DNA of 48,355 nucleotides from Actinomycetota bacterium (GCA_009885805.1 VFJZ01000038.1:1-48355); one strand, 5' to 3'; positions 8,930-17,397 are shown, numbered from the stretch's first letter. Program-made: numbers and translations. The notes: generated by a model not told the origin, from the letters alone.

Positions 8930-9018
8930 GCACGCAACGGCCGAAGCGAAGCGAAGGTCCTTGCGTGCGGTGGCGAACGCCGGGCGACGCTTCTCCGAAG
9001 GAGCGCACGGCGTGAGCA
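8927..9018 (+). repeat. Intercistronic repeat copy B (hyuB/cysteine hydrolase junction)
   Basis: This second copy runs from the TGA of hyuB to the GTG AGC of the hydrolase. The stem GCACGCAA (8930-8937) / TTGCGTGC (8961-8968) is a perfect 8-bp pairing; in copy A the one changed base still pairs as U-G. The three loop pentamers read GAAGC GAAGC GAAGG here and GGAGC GGAGC GGAGG in copy A, so all three changed together. GAAGGAG precedes the start codon. The downstream reading frame is open through both copies. Confidence 0.85.
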
Positions 9019-9665
9019 CGCACGGGTCCGACACCGACACGCTCTACGAGGAGCGCGGCTTCGGGAGGGCCGCCGGCTTCGGCCGGCGGCCCGTCCTCGT
9101 CGTCGTCGACCTCAGCTACGGCTTCACCGACTTCCCGGCGTCGCCGCTCGCCGGCGACTTCACCGACGTGGTCGCCGCCAACCGCCGCCTGATCGACGCC
9201 TGCCGGGACGAGGGCGTGCCGATCGTCTTCACGACCGTCCAGTACGACGACGCGACGGCGCAGGCGGCCGCGGTCTTCCAGAAGAAGGTGCCGAGCCTGC
9301 TCGTCCTGAAGGCGGGCACGCGGATGGTGGAGATCGACGAGCGGCTCGGCCGGCGGCCCGAGGACGCCCTCGTCACGAAGCAGTTCGCGTCGTCGTTCTT
9401 CGGGACGTCCCTGACCTCCCTGCTCGCGGCGGAGCAGGCCGACACGGTCATCGTCACGGGCGTCTCGACCTCGGGATGTGTCCGCGCGACGGCGGTCGAC
9501 GCGCTCCAGCACGGCTACCGCGTCGTCGTGCCGCGCGAGTGCTGCGGCGACCGCGCCGCGGGGCCGCACGAGGCGAACCTGTTCGACATCAACCAGAAGT
9601 ACGGCGACGTGTTGTCGCTGGCGGAGGTGCTCGAGGCGCTCGCCGCCCGCCATGCGGCGAACTGA
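9012..9665 (+). CDS. Cysteine hydrolase, N-carbamoylsarcosine amidase/isochorismatase-like
   Basis: The 217-residue protein has the cysteine-hydrolase triad: Asp33 in VVVDLSYGFTD, Lys123 in DALVTKQFASSFFGT and Cys156 in VTGVSTSGCVRATA. The C-terminal NLFDINQKYGDV is typical of N-carbamoylsarcosine amidohydrolase relatives, which release ammonia and CO2 from carbamoyl amino acids. Directly after hyuA and hyuB this fits a route in which a hydantoin is opened to an N-carbamoyl amino acid and then decarbamoylated. Its GTG start follows GAAGGAG in repeat B. It overlaps the MFS gene start by 14 bp. The substrate is inferred from context only. Confidence 0.9.
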   Translation: MSTHGSDTDTLYEERGFGRAAGFGRRPVLVVVDLSYGFTDFPASPLAGDFTDVVAANRRLIDACRDEGVPIVFTTVQYDDATAQAAAVFQKKVPSLLVLKAGTRMVEIDERLGRRPEDALVTKQFASSFFGTSLTSLLAAEQADTVIVTGVSTSGCVRATAVDALQHGYRVVVPRECCGDRAAGPHEANLFDINQKYGDVLSLAEVLEALAARHAAN

Positions 9666-10821
9666 CGGCGCCGTTGCCGTCGCGCTGAGCGCTGCGGCGC
9701 TCGCGATGGGGTCGTACGCGACGCTGGCGTTCGCGCCGATCGCGCCGATCGTCCGGGCCGATCTCGGTCTCAGCAGGGCCGAGATCGGTGCGCTGACGGC
9801 GCTGATCTTCGGCGGCGCCGCGCTATCGAGTGCGCCGGGCGGAAAGCTCACGGACCGCTACGGCGCGCCGCGCGTGCTGGCGGCGGCGATGGCGGGCGTG
9901 TCGGCGGCGACGCTGCTGGTCGCAGCCGCGCCCGTCGCGCTGCTGTTCATGGCCGGCGCCCTGCTGATCGGGCTGGCGTACGGCCTGATCACGCCGCCGA
10001 CGAACGTGATCGTGCGCGGCTCCGGCGCCTCCCGCCACGGCGGCCTGCTGATGAGCATCAAGCAGACCGGCGTCACGCTCGGCGGTGTCGTCTCGGGCAC
10101 GACGCTGCCGACGCTCGCGCAGGCGACGAGCTGGCGCCTGGCACTGCTCGCTCCCGCAACCGCCGCCGCCGCGGTCTCCGCAGCGGCGATCGCGATGCGC
10201 CGCCTGCTGTGGCGTCAGACGACGCCGGCCGCGGGCAATGAGGCCGACGACGGCTCCGGCCCGACGCGCCGCTGGCTGCTCGCGACGCGCACGTTCGGCT
10301 TCCTGATGGCCGGGCTGCAGGTCGGGTTCGCGACGTACATCGCGGTCTACCTGGTCGAGGAGCACGGCTACGGCATCACCGTCGCCGGTCTGGCCGTCGC
10401 ACTCGGGATGGCTGCCGGAACGGCCGGACGGCTGGGCTGGGCGGTGCTGTCCGACCGCCGCTACGCCGATCGTCGGGAGGTCGGGCTGCGGCTGAATGCG
10501 TACGTCGGCCTGGTCGGGCTGGCCTGCCTCGCCTTCGTGCCGACAGGGCCCCTGGTGTGGGTCTGCATCGCCGTGATCGGCGCCTCCAGCATCGGCTGGA
10601 ACGGCGTCTACATGGCGCTCGTCGCGGAGTCGGTGCCGGCCGCCCGCGTCGGCCGCGCCTCCGGGGCGGCGCTGCAGACGATCTTCGCCGGCGTCGTGGT
10701 GATCCCGCCGACGCTCGGCCTCGTCGCCGACCACGCCGGGTGGCCGGCGGCGTGGCTGACGGCCTGCGGGTTGGCAGCCGTCGCCGCAGCGTCGCTCACA
10801 CTGGCCAGGGGCACTGACTGA
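9652..10821 (+). CDS. Major facilitator superfamily transporter
   Basis: The product has about 389 residues with some 12 hydrophobic segments. The loop GGKLTDRYGAPRVLAA after the second segment matches the MFS GxLaDrxGrr motif, and a second such loop appears mid-protein (GRLGWAVLSDRRYADRR). It resembles the cyanate/sugar-type MFS group (NVIVRGSGASRHGGLLMSIKQTG). The start at 9652 overlaps the hydrolase end, giving translational coupling, so it is most likely the importer for the compound degraded by the upstream enzymes. The earlier in-frame start at 9478 gives an arginine/serine-rich shadow sequence and was discarded. Its 3' end overlaps the opposing phosphomutase gene by 26 bp. Confidence 0.85.
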   Translation: MRRTDGAVAVALSAAALAMGSYATLAFAPIAPIVRADLGLSRAEIGALTALIFGGAALSSAPGGKLTDRYGAPRVLAAAMAGVSAATLLVAAAPVALLFMAGALLIGLAYGLITPPTNVIVRGSGASRHGGLLMSIKQTGVTLGGVVSGTTLPTLAQATSWRLALLAPATAAAAVSAAAIAMRRLLWRQTTPAAGNEADDGSGPTRRWLLATRTFGFLMAGLQVGFATYIAVYLVEEHGYGITVAGLAVALGMAAGTAGRLGWAVLSDRRYADRREVGLRLNAYVGLVGLACLAFVPTGPLVWVCIAVIGASSIGWNGVYMALVAESVPAARVGRASGAALQTIFAGVVVIPPTLGLVADHAGWPAAWLTACGLAAVAAASLTLARGTD

Positions 10822-12013
10822 ACGGCTCCGGCCCGACACGCGCACCCAGGAAGGGGGCGCGGCCAGCCAGATCGAGCAGCACCGGCATCAGGTCGGCACC
10901 GCGCAGCACGCCAAGGCTGCCGCCGCGGCACGCGCGCTCGCCGAAGGCGAGGCCGTCGGCCCATACACCGGGACCGGTGACGATCAGCGGCACGGCGTCG
11001 CCGGAGTGGATGATGTCGCTGCCGCACGCCGGCGTGCCGTGGTCACCGGTGACGCAGACGATCGCGTCGGCGAACGGCGGCCCGGCGAGCACCGCGAGAT
11101 CGGCGTCGAGCGCCTCGACCACTGCCCGCTTCACCGCCGGGTCCTTCGTGTGACCGGCCTCGTCCGGCGCCTTCGTGTGACAGAACGCGAACGAGGCTCC
11201 GCCCCGCAGCGCGTCCGCCGCGACGCCGAGGCCGGCGGCGAGGTCGCGCGCTTGCACCGGTGCGAGCGCGAGGGTGCGCGCCAGACCCGCGATGAACGGC
11301 GAGGAGCCCGCGAACGGCCCCTCCACGCCGTGACGGTCGCGGAACGGCGGCACCGCGCGCGGACGGCCGAACCACTTCAGCGTGCAGGTGTCGAGCGGCT
11401 CGCCCGCGAGAGCGTCGAGCGCGGCGCGCGTCCACGTCTCGACGACGCGGGCCGCGCCGACCGCGGCCGGCTCGAGCGGCTGCGGACGCAGCATCGGCAC
11501 GCGGTGTTCGAGAAAGCTGTCGGTGTCCGAGACCAGGTCGCTGTCGAGCCCGTGGAACGCGACGATCGCCTCGCCGCGCGGCAGCGGATGCACGCGCACG
11601 GCCGGGTCGATCGCGGCCAGCCGATCGAGCAGCACGCGGCAGAGCGACTCCTGCTCGGCGCCGGCGCGCCCCGTCAGCCAGCGCGCGCCGTCGCGGACGA
11701 CGGACGGGCGCAGTGCTCCGTAGGCGTAGGCAGCGTCGTCCGCGACGGGCAGGCCGTGGCCGCGCGCCTCGAGGACCGCCCGCCCACAGAACTCGTCGGG
11801 CCGGTAGCCGAGCATCGCCCAGTGCGCGAGCTCACTTGACGGCGCGCGCCCGGGGTCTAGCGCGTGGTGGACGCCGCAGCGGCCCCGCGCCGCGAGCGCG
11901 TCGAGCACGGGCGTCGCGGCTGCCTCGTTCGCCGTCCGCCCTCCGAACGCATCGTGCGGCCGGTCGGCGAGGCCGTCCAGCATGACGATCACGACCGGCA
12001 GCGGGCCGGTCAT
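10796..12013 (-). CDS. Cofactor-independent phosphoglycerate mutase-like metalloenzyme (ApgM type)
   Basis: The 405-residue protein belongs to the alkaline-phosphatase superfamily, closest to archaeal-type phosphoglycerate mutase. Metal and nucleophile motifs are visible: VVIVMLDGLADRP with the first aspartate, SSELAHWAMLGYRP with the candidate phosphoserine, FCHTKAPDEAGHTKDP and VTGDHGTPACGSDIIHSGD. It is coupled (ATGA, 12010-12013) to an NMNAT-like nucleotidyltransferase upstream. That pairing is not the glycolytic context, so a phospho-sugar or phosphonate-related role is as plausible as glycolysis. This cannot be settled from the sequence. Confidence 0.75.
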   Translation of the reverse strand: MTGPLPVVIVMLDGLADRPHDAFGGRTANEAAATPVLDALAARGRCGVHHALDPGRAPSSELAHWAMLGYRPDEFCGRAVLEARGHGLPVADDAAYAYGALRPSVVRDGARWLTGRAGAEQESLCRVLLDRLAAIDPAVRVHPLPRGEAIVAFHGLDSDLVSDTDSFLEHRVPMLRPQPLEPAAVGAARVVETWTRAALDALAGEPLDTCTLKWFGRPRAVPPFRDRHGVEGPFAGSSPFIAGLARTLALAPVQARDLAAGLGVAADALRGGASFAFCHTKAPDEAGHTKDPAVKRAVVEALDADLAVLAGPPFADAIVCVTGDHGTPACGSDIIHSGDAVPLIVTGPGVWADGLAFGERACRGGSLGVLRGADLMPVLLDLAGRAPFLGARVGPEPFSQCPWPV

Positions 12014-12519
12014 CCGAGGAGCCGCGCGACGCCGACCGGGACAAGGTGGTCGACCGGGCGACCGTCGCGCAGCAGCGCCCGCACCTCGCAGCCGCTGATG
12101 CGCTTGCGCGTGCCCGGCTGGAGTACGCGCACGTCGAGGCCGGCCGCGGTGAGCCGTTCGCGCTTCTCCTCCCCCCAGGCGTCGAACACGCGCAGGTAGT
12201 GGACGGTGCCGCGCCGCAGCCGTTCGGGCCAGCGGTCAGGGCGGGCGATGTCGAGCGGCAGCACCTCGAGACGGGCCGGCGCGATCCCGGCGTCGGCGGC
12301 CGCCGCGCGCACCATCGCCTCGCGCTCCGCGTAGCTGAAGGGGTTCGAAGCGGGCAGGTGCCGGGCGCGGTCGGCGGCCTCCGCGACGGCGCCATCCGTG
12401 ATCCCGACGAGCACGAGCCGGGTGCGCTCGGCGACCAGTGCGAGGTACTCGACATGGCCGAGATGGAACGGCTGGAAACGGCCGTGTGCCATGCCTCGCG
12501 AAACGGGGGCTACCCTCAT
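12010..12519 (-). CDS. NMNAT/cytidylyltransferase-like nucleotidyltransferase
   Basis: The protein has up to 169 residues. AHGRFQPFHLGH carries the HxGH signature and KRISGCEVRALL the ISGxxxR motif of the nucleotidylyl-transferase fold, as in archaeal-type nicotinamide-nucleotide adenylyltransferase (NadM). It would transfer a nucleotide to a phosphate-bearing acceptor. A start at ATG 12492, immediately before AHGRFQPF, is closer to the family length than ATG 12519. It shares an ATGA overlap with the ApgM-like gene, so the two are one transcription unit. The divergent oxidoreductase gene starts 32 bp away, so the promoters are compressed. NAD synthesis is possible, but a specialised acceptor is equally so. 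Confidence 0.78.
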   Translation of the reverse strand: MRVAPVSRGMAHGRFQPFHLGHVEYLALVAERTRLVLVGITDGAVAEAADRARHLPASNPFSYAEREAMVRAAAADAGIAPARLEVLPLDIARPDRWPERLRRGTVHYLRVFDAWGEEKRERLTAAGLDVRVLQPGTRKRISGCEVRALLRDGRPVDHLVPVGVARLLG

Positions 12520-12551
12520 ACTTCCGGTAGAGAAGGATAGGGGAGAGATCC

Positions 12552-13580
12552 GTGAAGGCTGCGCGATTCCACGAGTACGGCAACATCGACAAGCTCGTCA
12601 TCGAGGATGTCCCGGATCCCGTCGCGGGTCCCGGCACCGTGGTGCTCAAGGTCGGCGGCTGCGCCCTCAACCACCTCGATGTCGACGTCCGCGAGGGCAT
12701 CTCGCGCTTCCCACTCGAACTGCCTCACGTGCTCGGCCTGGAGGTCGCAGGCGAGATCATCGAGGTCGGCCCCGGTGTCGATCCGCGGTGGCGCGTCGGC
12801 GACCGCGTTGCGCCGTACCTGATGGGAACCGATCCGCACGATCATTTCTCGCGTACGGGTCGCGAGAACCTGTCGCCGGCCGGCTTTCTCGGCGTCAGCA
12901 TGCCGGGCGGGTACGCGGAGTACATCGCGGTGCCCGAGCGGCACCTGATCCGCACGCCGGACGGGATGACCGACGTCGAGGCCGCCGCCTTCCAGATCGC
13001 GTTCGGAACGTCGTACCACATGCTGATCACGCGTGGCCGGCTCACGCTCGGCGAGACCGTGCTGATCAATTCCGTTGGGTCTGGTATCGGCTCCGCCGCG
13101 GTGCAGATCGCCTCGCTGATGAGTGCCGAGATCATCGGCACCTCCTCGCGTGACGACACCCTTGCCAAGGCGTCGGCGCTCGGCATGCACCACGGCATCA
13201 ACTACACGACAACCGACGTCGCCGAGCAGGCGCGCGCGCTCACCGACGGCCGCGGCGTCGACCTCGTCTACGAGCACGTCGGCGGCGCTGCGCTGCAGGC
13301 GTCGCTCGACGCTGTCACGCGCGACGGTCGGATCGTCACCTGCGGCGCGCATGCCGGCGAGGTGGTGCCGTTCGACGTCATCCCGTTCTTCCGGAATCAG
13401 ACCCAGTTGATCGGCTCGTTCGTCTTCACGTCCGCGGAGTACGAGGCATGCCTGAAGCTCGCCGGGCGCGGACTGCTGAAGCCGGTCGTGCACGCCGAGG
13501 TCAAGCTCGCCGACATCAAGCAGGCGTTCGAGATGGTCGAGTCGCGCTCGCACTTCGGCAAGGTCGTGGTCGTCCCGTGA
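12552..13580 (+). CDS. Zinc-independent alcohol dehydrogenase/quinone oxidoreductase (MDR)
   Basis: The 342-residue medium-chain reductase has MKAARFHEYGNIDKLVIEDV at the N-terminus, GGCALNHLDVDVREG, the PHVLGLEVAGEI core and a nucleotide-binding loop INSVGSGIGSAAVQIAS. YEHVGGAALQASLDAVTRDG near the C-terminus is also typical. The usual catalytic-zinc ligands are not clear (the N-terminal GGC is followed by NHLD rather than a zinc-type motif), so an NADPH-dependent enone or quinone reductase role is likely. The GTG start at 12552 follows GGGGAGAG. It shares GTGA with the MmgE/PrpD gene, implying joint action on one substrate. Confidence 0.87.
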   Translation: MKAARFHEYGNIDKLVIEDVPDPVAGPGTVVLKVGGCALNHLDVDVREGISRFPLELPHVLGLEVAGEIIEVGPGVDPRWRVGDRVAPYLMGTDPHDHFSRTGRENLSPAGFLGVSMPGGYAEYIAVPERHLIRTPDGMTDVEAAAFQIAFGTSYHMLITRGRLTLGETVLINSVGSGIGSAAVQIASLMSAEIIGTSSRDDTLAKASALGMHHGINYTTTDVAEQARALTDGRGVDLVYEHVGGAALQASLDAVTRDGRIVTCGAHAGEVVPFDVIPFFRNQTQLIGSFVFTSAEYEACLKLAGRGLLKPVVHAEVKLADIKQAFEMVESRSHFGKVVVVP

Positions 13581-14971
13581 CCGCGTCCGCGACGCAGACA
13601 CTGGCGGCGTGGGTGCTCGGCCTCCGGCACGAGGATGTGCCGAACGCCACCCGCTCGTACGCGCGCGAACTCGTTCTCGATCACCTCGGTTGCGCCGCCC
13701 GCGGCGGCACGATCGACACCGGCGCGGCAGTCGATGCCGCGATGGAGGCGATGGGTGCGGCCGAGGGGCGGACGACGGCCGTTGTCGGCAAGGCCGGCCT
13801 GCGCCCCGAGTGGGCGATCTTCTCGAACGGCACCGCCGCCCACTCGATCGAATTGGACGACACGCACTCGGCCTCGTCGCTGCACCCGGCTGTAGTCGTG
13901 ATCCCGGCCGCGCTCGCGACCGCCGAGCTCGAGGGCACCGACGGGCGCGAGCTGATCACTGCGATCGTCGCCGGCTACGAGGTGGCCTGCCGGATCGGCC
14001 GGGCGCTCGACCCGACCGAGGTGTACGCGAAGGGGTTCCACCCGACGCCGATCGTCGGCGTCTTCGCCGCCGCCGCCACCGCCGGGCGGCTGATGGGGCT
14101 GACCGAGGCGCAACTCGTGCACGCCTTCGGCATCGCCGCCAGCCAGGCCGCCGGGCGCCTCGAGTTCTTCGCCGAGGGAGCGTGGACGAAGCGGATGCAT
14201 CCAGGCTGGGCCGGCCACGCCGGCTACACCGCCGCGCGCCTCGCGCAGGGCGGGTTCAGCGGCCCGATCTCAGCGCTGGAGGGCCGCAACGGCCTGCTGC
14301 GCGCGTACGGCTCCGCCGACCGCGTCGCTCTCGTCACGGCCGGCCTCGGCGCCCCGTTCGAGCTGGCGGAGACGAGCGTCAAGCCGTACGCCTGCTGCCG
14401 CTACAACCAGGGGCCGATCGACCTCGCCCTGGCGCTCGCCCGCGAGGGCAGTCTCGCCGTCGCCGACATCGCCAGCGTGGAGGTCGGGATGGTCTCGACC
14501 GCCTTCCCGATCGTGGTCGAGCCGACCGACCGTAAGGTCGCCCCCGATAACGACGTCGACGCGCAGTTCTCGCTCCAGTACAGCGTCGCGCTCGGTATCG
14601 TCCGCGGCAGTGCCGGCCTCGACGACTACGCCGAGCCGCACCTGTCGAACGCCGACCTCCGCGCCGTCGCCGCACGCGTCTCAGCGGTTGTGCGGCCGGA
14701 CTTCGACGCCCGCTTCCCCGAGGTCTGGCCGTGCGCGATGACGATCGTCACCACCGACGGCCGCCGCCTCACGGCGGAGACCGACGCGCCGAAGGGCGAC
14801 CCCCGCAACCGCCTCACGCCCGACGAGATGCGCGCCAAGTTCCGCGGCCTCGCCGCAGGCGTCTTCGACGCGGACGGTCTGGCAGCGATCGAGCGTGCCG
14901 TCGAACGAGTCGAGGACGACGGCGTCGAGCCGCTCGTGGCAGCAGTCGGAGGGGCGCGGATCGCGCGATAG
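13577..14971 (+). CDS. MmgE/PrpD family protein
   Basis: The 464-residue protein matches the MmgE/PrpD fold (2-methylcitrate dehydratase, cis-aconitate decarboxylase and iminodisuccinate epimerase relatives). Seen are LVLDHLGCAARGG, FSNGTAAHSIELDDTHS with the conserved SxELDD segment, LHPAVVVIPAAL, GYEVACRIGRAL, KGFHPTPIVGVFAAAAT and KPYACCRYNQGPID. It would act on a polycarboxylate or similar acid by dehydration, isomerisation or decarboxylation. The GTG start overlaps the stop of the reductase by GTGA. The gene ends 1 bp from the convergent amine oxidase. Confidence 0.88.
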   Translation: MTASATQTLAAWVLGLRHEDVPNATRSYARELVLDHLGCAARGGTIDTGAAVDAAMEAMGAAEGRTTAVVGKAGLRPEWAIFSNGTAAHSIELDDTHSASSLHPAVVVIPAALATAELEGTDGRELITAIVAGYEVACRIGRALDPTEVYAKGFHPTPIVGVFAAAATAGRLMGLTEAQLVHAFGIAASQAAGRLEFFAEGAWTKRMHPGWAGHAGYTAARLAQGGFSGPISALEGRNGLLRAYGSADRVALVTAGLGAPFELAETSVKPYACCRYNQGPIDLALALAREGSLAVADIASVEVGMVSTAFPIVVEPTDRKVAPDNDVDAQFSLQYSVALGIVRGSAGLDDYAEPHLSNADLRAVAARVSAVVRPDFDARFPEVWPCAMTIVTTDGRRLTAETDAPKGDPRNRLTPDEMRAKFRGLAAGVFDADGLAAIERAVERVEDDGVEPLVAAVGGARIAR

Positions 14972-14972
14972 C

Positions 14973-16514
14973 TCAGCGCAGCGCCGCAACCACCTCGGCG
15001 GCGGCGCGCTCGCCGGTGAACACCGCACCGTTGAGGTAGCCCTGAAAGTCCTGGGTGGTGTGCTCGCCGGCGAAATGACAGGCACCCTCGACCTCGGACT
15101 CGGCGCCGCCGAACGCCGTGTACTGGCCGACGCGATAGCACGAGTACGAGCCCTTGCTCCACCGATGACTTGGCCAGTGGAAACGCTGGACCTTGCCATC
15201 CCACGCGCCGCGGATGCCCGGCAGCACCGGCTCGAGCTGGTCGAGGAAGCGTCCGGCGCGAAACTCGGGCGTACCCGAGCCGAGTGCGTCGCCGATCCGC
15301 CCGCCGGTGTAGTCGACGAGAATGCCGGACGGCCCGGGCTGGCCGCGCGAGACCTCCCACGTGTTCTGGTAGCCGGTGTCCGACGCCGTGTCGCCGGTAC
15401 ATCCGAGCGTTTCCCAGTGGCGACGCGAGAAGCCGACGTTGAGCTTGGTGTTCGTCCCCATCCCCAGCTCGCGGATGGCTCGCGTCTTGACCGCCGAGAA
15501 ACCGGCACCCGAGAAGTCGACGTCACGCAGCAACGTGAACGGCAGCGTCAGCACGACCCGGTCGGCCGTCACCGTCTGCGTCTTGTTGCCGCTGCGGATC
15601 CCGAGCGCGTAGGCGCCAGCCGTCGTCCGCCGGACGGCGACGAGCTCGCTCCCGAGCCGGACCTGATCCGACGCCAGGTTCGAGACCAACGCCGCCGGGA
15701 TCTGATCGTTGCCGCCACGCACGTGGTACTTCTCGTCGGAGGGGCCGAACAGGCGCAACTTGCCCTGCCCGATGTAGCCGATGAGATACAACAGATTGAG
15801 CGCGCTCTGGTCGGAGGACTCGCGGCCGTACTCGATCGTGTAGATCACCTCGAGGAGCTGGCCGAACTTCGAGCGCATGCCTCCCGGCACACTCTCCTCA
15901 ATCCAGTCGACGATGCTCATGGCGTCGAGCTCGCGCCCGCGCTGGGTCGACGTCGTGTACGTCGTCGGGTACGACGCCGCGCTGACGTCGCTGTGCAGCT
16001 TCTGGTAGACGCCGTTGTAGTCCTCCTCGGCCTGCCGCACCGTGTACGGCGCCCCATCGAAGTAGTACAGCGGCTCGGTGCCGTTGCGCTCGGCGCGCAG
16101 GAGGTTGTCGAGCTCGAGCCCGAGTTCCTGACAGAGCTGACGGATCTCGACGTGGCCGGTGTCGATCAGCTCACCGCCGTGCTCGGCGACGAGGCCCGGG
16201 CCGAACGCGCCGCGCACGCTCCAGACCCGTCCGCCGACGCGATCGGAGGCCTCGTACACCGTCGCCTGGATGCCGGCCTGCCGCAGCCGGAGCGCACAGG
16301 TCAGGCCGGCCAGCCCGGCGCCGATGATCGCGACGCGCGGGGCTCCGGCCGCGCTGGCCCGGACCGTAAAGCCGCCGACCGCGGGCAGCGCGGTCGCCGC
16401 GGCGGCCGCCGCGACGGCACGCGCGAGCACCTGGCGACGCGTAAGCGCGCACTCGTCAGCGGGGTGAGCGGCGGCGATCTGCGTCAGTGCGTCAGCGAGC
16501 GGCGTGCGCGGCAT
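14973..16514 (-). CDS. Tat-exported FAD-dependent amine oxidase
   Basis: The 513-residue flavoprotein starts with a twin-arginine signal (ALTRRQVLARAVAAAAAAT, Arg26-Arg27, then an Ala-rich stretch to about residue 55), followed by the dinucleotide fold VAIIGAGLAGLTCALRLRQ (GxGxxG at 65-70) and the ASDRVGGRV motif of monoamine oxidases. The C-terminal FAGEHTTQDFQGYLNGAVFTG is the FAD-contact segment. It probably oxidises an amine or L-amino acid outside the membrane, producing hydrogen peroxide. A purine-rich GAGGAAGG precedes the ATG. It is a single gene facing the MmgE gene; the nearby polyamine-type importer makes a polyamine a possible substrate. Confidence 0.9.
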   Translation of the reverse strand: MPRTPLADALTQIAAAHPADECALTRRQVLARAVAAAAAATALPAVGGFTVRASAAGAPRVAIIGAGLAGLTCALRLRQAGIQATVYEASDRVGGRVWSVRGAFGPGLVAEHGGELIDTGHVEIRQLCQELGLELDNLLRAERNGTEPLYYFDGAPYTVRQAEEDYNGVYQKLHSDVSAASYPTTYTTSTQRGRELDAMSIVDWIEESVPGGMRSKFGQLLEVIYTIEYGRESSDQSALNLLYLIGYIGQGKLRLFGPSDEKYHVRGGNDQIPAALVSNLASDQVRLGSELVAVRRTTAGAYALGIRSGNKTQTVTADRVVLTLPFTLLRDVDFSGAGFSAVKTRAIRELGMGTNTKLNVGFSRRHWETLGCTGDTASDTGYQNTWEVSRGQPGPSGILVDYTGGRIGDALGSGTPEFRAGRFLDQLEPVLPGIRGAWDGKVQRFHWPSHRWSKGSYSCYRVGQYTAFGGAESEVEGACHFAGEHTTQDFQGYLNGAVFTGERAAAEVVAALR

Positions 16515-16602
16515 CGGCGGCCTTCCTCGATCTCAGCGGGTGCTTCGATCGTACGCCAGCCCAGGCGGCCGTGTCCATAGCCACCACCCCGCGCAAGCCG
16601 AG

Positions 16603-17397
16603 CTACAGCGGCAGCTCCGGTTCGCCGGCTGTCCAACCGCCGTCCACCGGCATGACGACGCCGGTCACCAGCGACGCCGCCGGCGAGCACAGGAACGCGA
16701 TCACGCTGGCGACTTCCGCAGCCCGCCCGACCCGACCGAGCGGGATCCGCCGCACCGCGGCCGAATGCACCGCCTCGATCTCGAGCATCGGCGCCGCCAT
16801 CGGCGTCCAGATGAACGTCGGGCAGACCGCATTCACCCGGATGCCGTGCCGCGCCCAGTCGATCGCCAGCGATCGTGTCAGCGCGGTGACGGCACCCTTC
16901 GACGCCGTGTAGGCCGACTGGCTGGGGAGCGAGACGAGCGCCGCCTGCGACGCGATCAGCACGATCGCGCCGCGGCCCTGCGCGATCATCGACCGCGAGA
17001 CCGCCGTCGCCCAGAACAACGACCCCTTCACGTTGACCGCGAACAGCCGGTCGAGGTCCTCCTCGCGCACCTGCTCGGCCGGCACGTTCTCGGTGCTGAT
17101 CCCGGCCGCACACGCCAGCAGCGTCGGCGGGCCGAGCGCTGCCTCGACGCGGCGTGCCGCCGCCTCGACGGCGCCGCGGTCCGACACGTCGCACGCGATC
17201 GCGGCGGCGCGCCGCCCGTGCCGCTCGCAGGCCGCAACGGTTTCGGCCAACGCGGCCGCGTCGAGGTCGACGCAGGCGACGTCCGCCCCCTGCTGCGCGA
17301 GGGCGACCGCGGTCGCCTGCCCGATGCCCTGCGCCGCGCCGGTCACCACCGCGACCTCGCCGGCGAGCGAGAACGAGATCGTCAGGTCGTCAGTCAC
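16603..17397 (-). CDS. Short-chain dehydrogenase/reductase
   Basis: The product has 264 residues with the classical SDR motifs: TGAAQGIGQATAVALAQ for NAD(P) binding, an ACAAGIS segment in place of NNAG, the catalytic serine in IVLIASQAALVS, and YTASKGA with the active-site Tyr and Lys. The aspartate after the second strand (ACVDLD) suggests NAD rather than NADP. The GTG start (17397) overlaps the permease stop in GTGACTGA, so it is the last gene of the ABC importer operon. This suggests it acts on the imported compound or its first product. Upstream in-frame starts lie inside the permease and were discarded. Confidence 0.88.
   Translation of the reverse strand: MTDDLTISFSLAGEVAVVTGAAQGIGQATAVALAQQGADVACVDLDAAALAETVAACERHGRRAAAIACDVSDRGAVEAAARRVEAALGPPTLLACAAGISTENVPAEQVREEDLDRLFAVNVKGSLFWATAVSRSMIAQGRGAIVLIASQAALVSLPSQSAYTASKGAVTALTRSLAIDWARHGIRVNAVCPTFIWTPMAAPMLEIEAVHSAAVRRIPLGRVGRAAEVASVIAFLCSPAASLVTGVVMPVDGGWTAGEPELPL

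Noticed and set aside
4861-9040. Very long antisense open frames opposite hyuA and hyuB (over 700 codons each)
   Set aside because: They are Arg/Ala/Asp-rich mirror frames of strongly conserved genes in GC-rich DNA and show no domain motif.
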